DNA of 64,000 nucleotides, taken from Algoriphagus aquaeductus (GTDB taxonomy: Bacteria > Bacteroidota > Bacteroidia > Cytophagales > Cyclobacteriaceae). Positions 9,390-17,691 of the stretch are shown here, in pieces (the first letter of the stretch is position 1; each line of letters starts with the position of its first letter). Position numbers and translations under genes: made by a program. The DNA is taken from positions 1-64,000 of the forward strand of contig NZ_QKTX01000017.1 in NCBI RefSeq assembly GCF_003253485.1, in the 5' to 3' direction. Under the pieces are notes generated by a model. The model did not search any database. It saw only the letters and a list, made by a program, of their open reading frames with translations, and was not told the DNA's origin.

Positions 9390-10511
9390 GTGGCAGGCAT
9401 CTACATCCATATTCCATTTTGCAGGCAAGCCTGTCACTATTGTGATTTCCATTTTACTACCAACCTGGGTAAAATGAATGAATTGACTGAGGCCATTCTC
9501 ATCGAAATCGAGCAAAGGAAAGACTATTTGAATGGAGCGGCGGTAGAAACAGTCTATTTTGGAGGGGGCACTCCTTCTTTGTTGCCTGAAGTCCAATTGG
9601 AGAGGATCTTGGAAAAGATTTTCACTTTTTTCCCCGGAAAAAAAACAGAAATCACGCTGGAAGCAAACCCCGATGATCTGAATGAGAAAAAGATCAACCA
9701 TTGGAAATCCATGGGAATTGATCGGCTCAGCCTGGGAATCCAAAGCTTTCAGCAAGAGATCCTCAAAGCATATAACCGGGCCCATTCTGCCGATGAGGCC
9801 AAAAAAGCGATAGAATTGGGCCGAAAGGGAGGATTTGAGAAATTTTCGATTGACTTGATTTACGGTTTCCCACATCCGGATCATCATCTTTGGAAAAAAG
9901 ACCTCGAGGAAGCTCTGCGGCAGGATCCAGGCCATATTTCGGCCTATGCACTGACTGTCGAGCCAAAGACTGTACTCGGAAACTGGACCAAGAAAGGAAA
10001 ATTCACACCTGCAGAGGAGGACTTCACTGCAGAACAATTTGAATGGCTTCAAGAGCAGACCGACAAAGCAGGGTACGTCCAATACGAGATCTCAAACTTT
10101 GGTAAACCCAATCAATTTGCTGTTCATAACACCAGCTATTGGAAGGGTATTCCTTACTTGGGATTGGGCCCGAGTGCCCATTCTTTCAACGGAGTAGAAA
10201 GGGGATTCAACCCCTCTTCCAATCCGGCTTATGTAAAAATGCTCCTATCCGGATCTAGCCCTTTCCAGGTTGACCCTATGGACCGGACCGATCAGTTCAA
10301 CGAGGAGATATTAACCGGACTTCGTACCATTTGGGGCATTGATTTGGACGATTTGCTCCACCGATATCAGGTCGACCTTAGGACAATCAAATCCACTACG
10401 ATCCATAAATTAGAAAAGGAAGGGTGGTTATTGGCCCAAGGCAATCACCTATCTTTGAGCCGAAGAGGTAAATTACTTGCCGATACTATCGCCTTGGAGC
10501 TTTTTATCTGA
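9390..10511 (+). CDS. hemW: radical SAM heme chaperone HemW
   Basis: 373 aa. The radical SAM cluster motif CRQACHYC (CxxxCxxC) sits at residues about 11-18 in the typical MAGIYIHIPF start; YFGGGTPSLL, EANPDDL, RLSLGIQSF and DLIYGFPH follow, all HemW/HemN hallmarks. At about 375 aa it matches HemW rather than the longer coproporphyrinogen dehydrogenase HemN. HemW binds heme and delivers it to membrane respiratory proteins. The start is GTG at 9390, chosen because translation from it gives the conserved N-terminus. A DciA-like gene follows after 4 bases. Confidence 0.9.
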   Translation: MAGIYIHIPFCRQACHYCDFHFTTNLGKMNELTEAILIEIEQRKDYLNGAAVETVYFGGGTPSLLPEVQLERILEKIFTFFPGKKTEITLEANPDDLNEKKINHWKSMGIDRLSLGIQSFQQEILKAYNRAHSADEAKKAIELGRKGGFEKFSIDLIYGFPHPDHHLWKKDLEEALRQDPGHISAYALTVEPKTVLGNWTKKGKFTPAEEDFTAEQFEWLQEQTDKAGYVQYEISNFGKPNQFAVHNTSYWKGIPYLGLGPSAHSFNGVERGFNPSSNPAYVKMLLSGSSPFQVDPMDRTDQFNEEILTGLRTIWGIDLDDLLHRYQVDLRTIKSTTIHKLEKEGWLLAQGNHLSLSRRGKLLADTIALELFI

Positions 10512-10515
10512 TTTT

Positions 10516-10827
10516 ATGAAATACGATCCCTATCACGGAAGGAAAAAAGAAGCTGCTCCACTGGAATCCGCATTCCAAGAACTGCTCAAAGCTTATCGAC
10601 TGGAGGATAAATTTCGGGAAAATCTGCTCATCAACTCCTGGACAGACCTGGTAGGCAAAACCATTGCCGATAGGACCGGTACTATTTTTATAAAAGAAAA
10701 AAAACTGGTGGTAAAAATTACCTCGGGACCTGTAAAAAAAGAACTCCAATTGAACCGTTCCAAGGTTCTTTCTCTAATCGAAGAAAAAATCGGAAAAGGC
10801 ATCGTGGAAGATTTAGTTTTCCTTTAA
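10516..10827 (+). CDS. DUF721 / DciA-like protein
   Basis: 103 aa from the ATG at 10516, 4 bases after hemW. It belongs to the DUF721 family (ALLIDSWxxLVG-type core: LLINSWTDLVGKTIADRT, then KLVVKITSGPVKKELQLNR). DciA proteins of this family help load the replicative helicase DnaB in bacteria that lack DnaC, so a role in replication initiation is likely by family. This protein has only the core domain with a short charged N-terminus. The tight spacing suggests translation coupled to hemW. Confidence 0.8.
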   Translation: MKYDPYHGRKKEAAPLESAFQELLKAYRLEDKFRENLLINSWTDLVGKTIADRTGTIFIKEKKLVVKITSGPVKKELQLNRSKVLSLIEEKIGKGIVEDLVFL

Positions 10828-10923
10828 CCAAATTTTGATGATTTTTAACATCGATCCCTGATCCTAAGTCTGATCAGAAAATCAGGATTGATCGACATTA
10901 AGTATTATTGCGAAAGCATTCCG

Positions 10924-12996
10924 ATGGTCAAGATCCCAACAATTCATATCGGCAAACTCAGTTTTTTACTAGCCATTTTGGTATGGCTGGCCCTACTGTT
11001 TGTGGATTTGGTGAGAATTTTTGGAATCATCAATGAATTGGATTCCGGAATTTCCGAAGAATTTACCTGGATTTTGGAGATCCTGTTTTTTTTCACGCTC
11101 TATGGATTTTACACCTATTCTATCGGCAAAAACAGTCAGGGCGATTTCCTTAACCTAATTTGGCGGGGAGCTACGACCGGAATTTTTGCTTCGGCGATGG
11201 GGCTGTTGACCCAGCTTTTCTATTCGGTCATGGGCGAAAGTAAAATCGGAAATGAGCCTTTTCTGAGAAACTTCTTTTACCACCTCAATTTCGCCTTTAC
11301 TACCCTGTTTCTTATTTCCACAGCCTTGCTTTGGAAGCACCTCATTCTCTACCAGAAAAACAAACAAGTCGTCAAACAATGGCAGGCTTTTGAATTTACC
11401 ATGCTGGTAGCCATGTTTTTCGTGTTTTTCAACAAAAACAACTTTGACTATAGCTTTCTTTTCGGGCTGGTGATTCTCCTGATCATTTCCATCGTCCTGT
11501 CCGGAAACCTGAAGTGGATTCCCTACCTGACGTTTAAGGAGAAGTGGAAATCCATTCTTTTCCTTTCCATCATTCTGTTGAGTACCGGATACCTGTTCAA
11601 CCGGCTCCTTACTTACGGGAATGATGAAAGATTTCAAATCAACCTGACAGACAACCTTTTCCTCATGGCCCTTTTTGGGTTTATTTTTGTGTATGCCCTG
11701 TTCAGTTTTTTGGTCACCCTGTTTAACCTTCCCACTTCTTCAGTTTTTGAACAAAAATTAACCGAGGCGATCAATTTCCAACGACTGAGTCAATCCATAC
11801 AGCCTGAAGAAAACGAGGAACAGGTATTGGATATCCTGATGGACTCCTGCATGAGTGCTTCTTATTCAGATGCCGCATGGCTTGAAATGAATCCTTCCGA
11901 AAACCTCACTGAAATTGATCAACTCCGATTTTTGGAATTGGAAACCAAAAAGGAGATTTCGGATTGGATTCAAACCCAAAAAGCAGCCCAAGATTGGGCC
12001 ACGGGAGACAAGCCGGAAAACCTTCAACCACTTTCCCTTCGTCTGGAACATCCCAAATTTGAATCCCTCTTGCTGGTCCCCTTGACCATCAATAAAGTAG
12101 CCATAGGCAGAATGGTGTTGTGCAAAGAGGTTCGGGATGGGTTCAACAAAGAGATGATCAACATCATCAGCACATTTGTAAGACAGGCCTGTATTGCAGT
12201 TGAAAACCACCGTCTGCTCAATCAGGCCATTCTCAACGAGCGATATCAGGAAGAGCTTAAAATTGCACAAAGAGTTCAAAAGGCGCTTTTACCGACTCGA
12301 TTGGATCATCCGGATTCTTTTGACATTTGTGCCTATTCCAATGCAGCCGATGAAGTTGGGGGAGATTACTACGACACGTTCAAGCTCGATGAAAACAGAT
12401 ACGTGCTGATCATCGGAGACGTATCCGGAAAAGGAACTTCGGCCGCCTTTCACATGTCACAGATGAAAGGCGTTTTTCACAGTCTCATCCAGCTGGAACT
12501 TAGTCCTTCGGATTTTATGATCAGGGCCAACGCGGCCTTGAGTAAATGCCTGGAAAGAAACCATTTTATTACAGCTTCCATTTTCCTCATTGATCTACGG
12601 GAAAATTCCTTCACTCACGCCAGGGCAGGTCATGTGCCGACGCTGATTTATCGTGCCAATGAACAAAAATCTGAGTTTCTGATGTTTGATGGATTGGGCT
12701 TGGGAATTTTAAGAAACAAGCTCTATGAAAATCACGTTCAGGAAAGAACCTTCCACTATGCTCCCGGAGATATCCTGGTTTTGATCACGGATGGAGTAGT
12801 AGAGGCAAAAAACCAAAAAGGGAATCAATTTGGTTTTGAGCGAATAAAAAGTCTGGTTGAAATCAACTGCCACAAAACACCCAAAGAGCTTCAGCAGGTT
12901 TTGATCGACTCGCTTCATGAGTTTGTGGGGGGAGATGGCATGATAGACGATGATTATTCGCTGATGGTGGTCAAGTTTAAAGAATCAGAAAGCTAA
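10924..12996 (+). CDS. membrane-bound SpoIIE-type serine phosphatase (RsbU-like)
   Basis: 690 aa from the ATG at 10924; a TTG at 10888 would add 12 residues. About eight transmembrane helices fill residues 10-275. A GAF-like region (about 285-440) and a PP2C/SpoIIE phosphatase domain follow, with VGGDYYD, IGDVSGKG, ARAGHVPT, ITDGVVEA and DDDYSLMV; the metal-binding aspartates are present. Such phosphatases dephosphorylate an STAS antagonist in partner-switching systems. The next two genes encode exactly an STAS protein and an HATPase, so the three form a module. The membrane part suggests an envelope signal, which is not identified. Confidence 0.88.
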   Translation: MVKIPTIHIGKLSFLLAILVWLALLFVDLVRIFGIINELDSGISEEFTWILEILFFFTLYGFYTYSIGKNSQGDFLNLIWRGATTGIFASAMGLLTQLFYSVMGESKIGNEPFLRNFFYHLNFAFTTLFLISTALLWKHLILYQKNKQVVKQWQAFEFTMLVAMFFVFFNKNNFDYSFLFGLVILLIISIVLSGNLKWIPYLTFKEKWKSILFLSIILLSTGYLFNRLLTYGNDERFQINLTDNLFLMALFGFIFVYALFSFLVTLFNLPTSSVFEQKLTEAINFQRLSQSIQPEENEEQVLDILMDSCMSASYSDAAWLEMNPSENLTEIDQLRFLELETKKEISDWIQTQKAAQDWATGDKPENLQPLSLRLEHPKFESLLLVPLTINKVAIGRMVLCKEVRDGFNKEMINIISTFVRQACIAVENHRLLNQAILNERYQEELKIAQRVQKALLPTRLDHPDSFDICAYSNAADEVGGDYYDTFKLDENRYVLIIGDVSGKGTSAAFHMSQMKGVFHSLIQLELSPSDFMIRANAALSKCLERNHFITASIFLIDLRENSFTHARAGHVPTLIYRANEQKSEFLMFDGLGLGILRNKLYENHVQERTFHYAPGDILVLITDGVVEAKNQKGNQFGFERIKSLVEINCHKTPKELQQVLIDSLHEFVGGDGMIDDDYSLMVVKFKESES

Positions 12997-13016
12997 AAAA
13001 CGATAGAAGTACCTAC

Positions 13017-13361
13017 ATGCTCAACCTACACAAATCCAAAGAATCCCATTTCGACATCCTGAGCTTAAGCGGCGAAGTAGATGCAAGCAACTCTGTGATA
13101 TTGGATCACGCAATCAAAGAGTTGGTGGAAGAAGGGGCCAAAGTTATTTTGGTAGATGGTCAAAACCTGGAGTACATTTCTTCGGCAGGACTGGGCGTAT
13201 TCATGTCTTATCTGGAAGATTTCCAGGATCAGGGGATTCGGCTGGTCATTTTCGGGCTTTCTCCTCGAGTGTATGAAGTATTTAAGATTTTAGGATTGGA
13301 TCAGTTGATTCCAATAGTTGAAGATAAAAGCACGGCAATTGCGAGTGAAAATGAAGTATGA
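13017..13361 (+). CDS. STAS-domain anti-sigma-factor antagonist (RsbV-like)
   Basis: 114 aa single STAS domain. The phospho-acceptor loop GQNLEYISSAGLGVF carries the conserved serine in SSAGL, at about residues 57-58. It begins 20 bases after the phosphatase gene and overlaps the kinase-like gene by 11 bases. By family, the unphosphorylated form binds the HATPase partner, and phosphorylation releases it. Its downstream target is unknown because no sigma factor is nearby. Confidence 0.9.
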   Translation: MLNLHKSKESHFDILSLSGEVDASNSVILDHAIKELVEEGAKVILVDGQNLEYISSAGLGVFMSYLEDFQDQGIRLVIFGLSPRVYEVFKILGLDQLIPIVEDKSTAIASENEV

Positions 13362-13764
13362 TTTGAATATCTCCTGCCAAACCTCTGCGCTATCAGAATT
13401 GAGAGCGTTTCTTCAGGGTGCCTTGGCCGGATTTTCTTTGAGTGATATGGAAAAGCACCAGGTAACTCTGGCGGTGGAAGAGGTGTGTGCCAACCTGATT
13501 ATCCACTCCCATGGATGCAATCCACAAGATCATATCCAGTTAAGAATAAAAGAGACTGGTCAAAAATTGATTTTTGAAATTACCGATCAGGGCATGGCCT
13601 TCAATATTCTGGAATATGAAGTGCCGGATCTCAAAAAAGTGATGGTAGAAAAAAGAAAAGGTGGGTTAGGCATCATTTTGGTGAAGAAGATAATGGATGA
13701 GATAGAATTCGAATCCAAAAACGGCATCAATACCTGCCGACTGATCAAAAAGTTCAGGTCCTAA
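13351..13764 (+). CDS. HATPase-domain anti-sigma-like serine kinase (RsbW-like)
   Basis: 137 aa from the ATG at 13351, inside the end of the STAS gene. It is a stand-alone GHKL ATP-binding domain: VEEVCANLIIHSHG (N-box), ITDQGMAF (G1 box) and RKGGLGIILVKKIMDE (G2 box). By family it phosphorylates the STAS protein and sequesters a target. The 11-base overlap implies translational coupling and near-equal amounts of the two partners. Confidence 0.9.
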   Translation: MKYDLNISCQTSALSELRAFLQGALAGFSLSDMEKHQVTLAVEEVCANLIIHSHGCNPQDHIQLRIKETGQKLIFEITDQGMAFNILEYEVPDLKKVMVEKRKGGLGIILVKKIMDEIEFESKNGINTCRLIKKFRS

Positions 13765-13851
13765 TTTTGGTTAAAACCTCACACACCAAGGCATTCCAAG
13801 CGAATTCCTGTTAAATTTGTAACATTGCATTCTAAATCGGCTTTCTACTTC

Positions 13852-15846
13852 ATGAATTACCGAGCTCTTTCGGCGCTTCTTGCTTTCATCCTCATTGTAT
13901 CACCGGGTGCACATACCCCAAAAGCTATTGCCCAAAATCAAGATGAGGTTTTAGTCGACATCGGTGGCAAGTCTGTGGAAAAAGATGAATTGGTATACCT
14001 TTTATCCAAAGGAAAAGGTGCGAGTGGTACTGTCACTGGAGTAAGTAGAGAAGAATTTGAAGAGAATTTCCAGCTTTTTGTCAATTACAAACTGAAAGTC
14101 AGAGAAGCTGAATCGCTCGGGCTTGACAAAACTGAAGAATTCAACCGAGAATTTGCTTCCTTCAAAGAGACCCTTATCGCCCCTTACCTCATCAAAAATT
14201 CATTGGAGGAAGGAGAACTGAGAAAAGCTTATTCCCGCATGGAAGAAATCCTCCGAGCAAGTCATATTTTATTCCAATTCCCTCCAAATGCCTCCAATGA
14301 GGACAGCCTCATTGTACTGAAAATGGCACTCAAGGTAAAAGGCGAAATTGAAAATGGAGGGGATATCAATGAGTTGGCCCTTCAATATTCTGATGATCCT
14401 TCTGCCAAAACAAACAAAGGGGACTTGGGCTATTTTACCAGTCTTCAGATGGTTCAGCCGTTTGAGGATGCGGCATTTTCCCTTCCTCTTGGAAAAGTAT
14501 CGGATCCGGTTCTGACCAATTTTGGGTACCATCTTATCCAGGTCAAAGACCGACAAAAAAACCCAGGCCAAGTCAGGGTTTCTCATATTTTGGTTCGCTT
14601 TGATCCTCAAAATGCAGGACAGGAAGAAAATGCCCGAAGAAAAATCTCAGATATATATGCCGAGATTCAAAAGGAAAACACCATTTGGGAAGACATTGTA
14701 AAATCCTACTCTGAAGACCCCGCGACTAAAGAAAACGGAGGGATTCTCCCTTGGTTTGGGGTGGGAACCATGATCCCGGAGTTTGAAATGGCCGCATTCT
14801 CCCTCACCGAATTGGGCGAAGTGTCCCCTCCCCTCAAAACTCAATACGGTTACCATATTCTGAGGCTCGAAGACAAAAAACCCCTCGATTCATACGAGGA
14901 AATGGAAGAAAGTATCCGATCCAGGATTTTGAGGGATTCAAGATCAACCATGATCCAATCTCAAGTGGTGGCGATTCAAAAAGCCAGATATGGCTTCAAA
15001 GAAAATGAGACCTCTGTAGACAATCTTGCTGCTGCCCTCAATGAGTCGGCAAAATCCACTTTTGGAGGAGTCTTGGAGTCCAAAGGATTAACTTCGGCAG
15101 AACTGTTCACCTTACAAGGAAAAACCTACAAGGCTTCCGATCTTTGGAAATACATGCAGGAGGAAGAGTTTGTGCCAAGATCAAAAGGAGGCACATTCGA
15201 CATATGGTACGGGAGATACATCGCCAGTATCCTATCTCAAACAGAGCAAATGGATCTTGAGGCTAACAACAAAGAGTACCAAATGCTGCTAAAGGAATAC
15301 AGGGATGGAATTCTGCTCTTCTCTTTGATGAACCAAGAGGTTTGGCAAAAGGGGATCACAGACTCCTTGGGTCAGGTGGAGTTTTACAGAAAAAATATTT
15401 CCAACTACCAATGGAAAAATAGAGTGGAAGCCTATTTGGTGAAGGTGCTTGATCTTTCCAAAATTGATATCGGGCGAAAAGCACTTCAGGGAAATGGATT
15501 CAATCCTTCTGTGATTCAGGCATTCGAGACCAATTTCAAGTCCACAGCATCCTTGGCATTTACCACAGAATCTGGAATATTCGAATACGAAAGTCACCCG
15601 ATTCTTTCAAAAGCCGATTTGGGGCTTTCCTATCAAGAGATTTCAGTAGATGGAACGACGTATTTGATCAATCTAGGCCAAAAACTCCCCGCTGAACCCA
15701 GAAAATTCGAGGAATCCAGAGGATTGGTGATCAGAGACTACCAGGAATTTTTGGACAAAAGCCTCACTGATAAACTAAAAGAAAAGTACCCGGTCAAAGT
15801 AAATCAAAATGTGAAAGAAGAAGCATTTATCGCTTTGAACCAATAA
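13852..15846 (+). CDS. periplasmic peptidyl-prolyl isomerase with two parvulin domains (SurA/PpiD-like)
   Basis: 664 aa from the ATG at 13852, preceded by an alternative TTG at 13825. An N-terminal signal peptide ends near AIAQ. An N-terminal chaperone region is followed by two parvulin domains, beginning about RASHILFQFP (residue ~130) and VRVSHILVRF (~240), each with the EDPxxKxxxGxLGxF-type strand and FGYH/YGYH endings. A C-terminal ~300-aa region has no recognised domain. It should assist outer-membrane protein folding with the next gene, which encodes a related protein. Confidence 0.85.
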   Translation: MNYRALSALLAFILIVSPGAHTPKAIAQNQDEVLVDIGGKSVEKDELVYLLSKGKGASGTVTGVSREEFEENFQLFVNYKLKVREAESLGLDKTEEFNREFASFKETLIAPYLIKNSLEEGELRKAYSRMEEILRASHILFQFPPNASNEDSLIVLKMALKVKGEIENGGDINELALQYSDDPSAKTNKGDLGYFTSLQMVQPFEDAAFSLPLGKVSDPVLTNFGYHLIQVKDRQKNPGQVRVSHILVRFDPQNAGQEENARRKISDIYAEIQKENTIWEDIVKSYSEDPATKENGGILPWFGVGTMIPEFEMAAFSLTELGEVSPPLKTQYGYHILRLEDKKPLDSYEEMEESIRSRILRDSRSTMIQSQVVAIQKARYGFKENETSVDNLAAALNESAKSTFGGVLESKGLTSAELFTLQGKTYKASDLWKYMQEEEFVPRSKGGTFDIWYGRYIASILSQTEQMDLEANNKEYQMLLKEYRDGILLFSLMNQEVWQKGITDSLGQVEFYRKNISNYQWKNRVEAYLVKVLDLSKIDIGRKALQGNGFNPSVIQAFETNFKSTASLAFTTESGIFEYESHPILSKADLGLSYQEISVDGTTYLINLGQKLPAEPRKFEESRGLVIRDYQEFLDKSLTDKLKEKYPVKVNQNVKEEAFIALNQ

Positions 15847-15883
15847 TCCTGACCCCAGGATATCCCAGAGAGAAGACCTAACC

Positions 15884-17251
15884 ATGATGAAATTATTAAA
15901 TCGACTTATCCTAAGCCTAAGTGGGCTATTAATCTTAGGGCATACTCTTGCCCAAGAAAATCCTCCCACAGGGCAAGTCTTGGATAAAATCGTCGCCAAA
16001 GTAGACAACAGTATCGTTCTGGAGTCCGAAGTTCAAAAAACCTACATCGAGGCCATCGCCCAATCCCAACAGGGAATGGAGGCTCCTAATCGATGCGAAG
16101 TCTTTGAAAGCCTCCTGATCAATAAACTCATGGTGGCTAAAGCTGCAATCGACTCTGTGATGGTAACAGAAGCGGAAGTATTGGTTCAGACCAACAACCG
16201 ATTCAATATGGTCATGCAGCAATTCGGCGGGGATGAAAACATGCTTGCCGAAATCTACGGAAAGTCCGGTGATCAGCTGAAGGCCGAATTGGAAGAAGTA
16301 ATCCGAGAGCAGCTCATTGTACAAAAAATGAGATCAAAGATTACCGAGGGAATTACGGTATCCCCGGCAGAAGTAAGAGCCTTTTTTAACAGCATTCCAA
16401 GGGACTCTTTACCTCTGTTTACTTCCGAAGCCACGGTAGGACAAATTGTAAGAAAGCCTGAAGCAAATCCCAACATCCGAGAGGAGCTCATTGCCCAATT
16501 ACTCCAGTTCAAACAGGAAATATTGGAAGGGAAATCTTCATTTGCGGATTTGGCCAAAAAATACTCCGAAGATCCGGGTTCCGGGGCACAAGGAGGAGAT
16601 TTGGGATTTTTCCGTCGGGGAGAACTAGCCCCTGAATATGAAGCAACCTCACTAAGTTTGAGACCGGGTGAAATATCCGATCCGGTCGAAACCCAATTCG
16701 GCTTTCATATGATCCAATTGCTGGAAATCAAAGGAAACACCTACAACACCCGGCATATCCTGAGAATTCCAAAGGCCTCTGAAGAGGACATTCAAAAAGC
16801 CGAGCGATATTTGGACAGTTTGAAAAAACAAATTCTGGATGGTAAAATCGATTTTGCGAAAGCCGCAAAGGAATACTCTGAGGACAGGGCTACCTCTGAT
16901 GCAGGCGGATTTTTTACCGACCCGGCGACCAATTCCAATCGTCTATCGTTGAGAACACTGGAAGATCCGGTACTCTATTTCACCATAGACACCATGAAAG
17001 TGGGCGATATTACCCCTCCACTACGTTTTGAAGACCCCAGAGAAGGTACAAAGGTTCGAATTCTTTATTACAAAGCCAGGTATCCTGCCCACAAGGCAAA
17101 CCTTCAGGATGACTATGAGAAACTGAAAGCCGCAACCCTTCGTCGAAAAGAAGATGAAGTCCTCAGCAAATGGTTTTTGACTGCTAAGGAGGATGTTTTC
17201 ATCGACATCGATCCCTCCTACGATCGGTGCAATCCTCTCCAGGATAAATAG
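15884..17251 (+). CDS. SurA-like peptidyl-prolyl isomerase/chaperone
   Basis: 455 aa. A signal peptide (cleavage near LAQE) is followed by a SurA N-terminal region starting QVLDKIVAKVDNSIVLESEV, very like SurA. Two parvulin domains follow, about residues 185-285 (with SEDPGSGAQGGDLGFFRRGEL) and 290-400 (RHILRIPKASEED, SEDRATSDAGGFF). SurA escorts unfolded barrel proteins to BamA. It starts 37 bases after the other parvulin gene, so they form an operon. The length is close to E. coli SurA (about 430 aa). Confidence 0.88.
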   Translation: MMKLLNRLILSLSGLLILGHTLAQENPPTGQVLDKIVAKVDNSIVLESEVQKTYIEAIAQSQQGMEAPNRCEVFESLLINKLMVAKAAIDSVMVTEAEVLVQTNNRFNMVMQQFGGDENMLAEIYGKSGDQLKAELEEVIREQLIVQKMRSKITEGITVSPAEVRAFFNSIPRDSLPLFTSEATVGQIVRKPEANPNIREELIAQLLQFKQEILEGKSSFADLAKKYSEDPGSGAQGGDLGFFRRGELAPEYEATSLSLRPGEISDPVETQFGFHMIQLLEIKGNTYNTRHILRIPKASEEDIQKAERYLDSLKKQILDGKIDFAKAAKEYSEDRATSDAGGFFTDPATNSNRLSLRTLEDPVLYFTIDTMKVGDITPPLRFEDPREGTKVRILYYKARYPAHKANLQDDYEKLKAATLRRKEDEVLSKWFLTAKEDVFIDIDPSYDRCNPLQDK

Positions 17252-17253
17252 AA

Positions 17254-17288
17254 AAAGGCCTCGTCGAAATCAATTCGGCGAGGCCTTT
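17254..17288. terminator. bidirectional terminator between convergent genes
   Basis: Inverted repeat AAAGGCCTCG-T-CG / CG-G-CGAGGCCTTT lies between the surA-like gene and the convergent coiled-coil gene. On the minus strand it ends in five T; on the plus strand the T run is short. It probably serves both genes. Confidence 0.8.
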
Positions 17289-17310
17289 GGATTTAACTGA
17301 AAAAAGACCA

Positions 17311-17628
17311 TTACTTTTTTCCAAAAAGAATTTTTAGCCCTTGTCCTATTTGCCTTAAACCTGCTCTGACAAAACCCTTAGACTCTTCAAGCCGGGGTTC
17401 CAGCTCTTCTTTCTTTTCCTTGTATTCTTTTTTGAGCAATTCTTTGGCCTTTTTAAGTTCAGCTTCGAGGGTTGTTTTATTCTCCTTCAAGTCATTGATT
17501 TTTTGTTCAATTTCCTCTTTGAGTTCCCCTCCTGCCTCGGCGCCCTTTTTGACCAACTCTTCAATTTTTTGACCGATCTCTGTCAGAACATCTTCCAGTT
17601 CCTGAGTGGTTGACTTTTTAGCTGTCAT
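17311..17628 (-). CDS. small Lys/Glu-rich coiled-coil protein, function unknown
   Basis: 105 aa. Residues about 10-85 are almost entirely a charged helix with heptad spacing of Leu/Ile (EELVKKGAEAGGELKEEIEQ, KELLKKEYKEKKEELE), so a long coiled coil is likely. A C-terminal amphipathic tail (FVRAGLRQIGQGLKILFGKK) may bind a membrane. There is no signal peptide. I do not recognise the family with confidence; it resembles small YtxH- or apolipoprotein-like helical proteins. It stands alone between a terminator and the ABC exporter gene. Confidence 0.65.
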   Translation of the reverse strand: MTAKKSTTQELEDVLTEIGQKIEELVKKGAEAGGELKEEIEQKINDLKENKTTLEAELKKAKELLKKEYKEKKEELEPRLEESKGFVRAGLRQIGQGLKILFGKK

Positions 17629-17691
17629 AATAAAAATCAGTTTGTTTGGATCTGAAGTTACAGAAAATCAGTAAAAAAGTCCTAAAAAGGG

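Noticed and set aside
9363..10082. 239-codon minus-strand frame opposite hemW
   Set aside because: hemW has the full radical SAM and chaperone motifs; the antisense frame has no recognisable feature.
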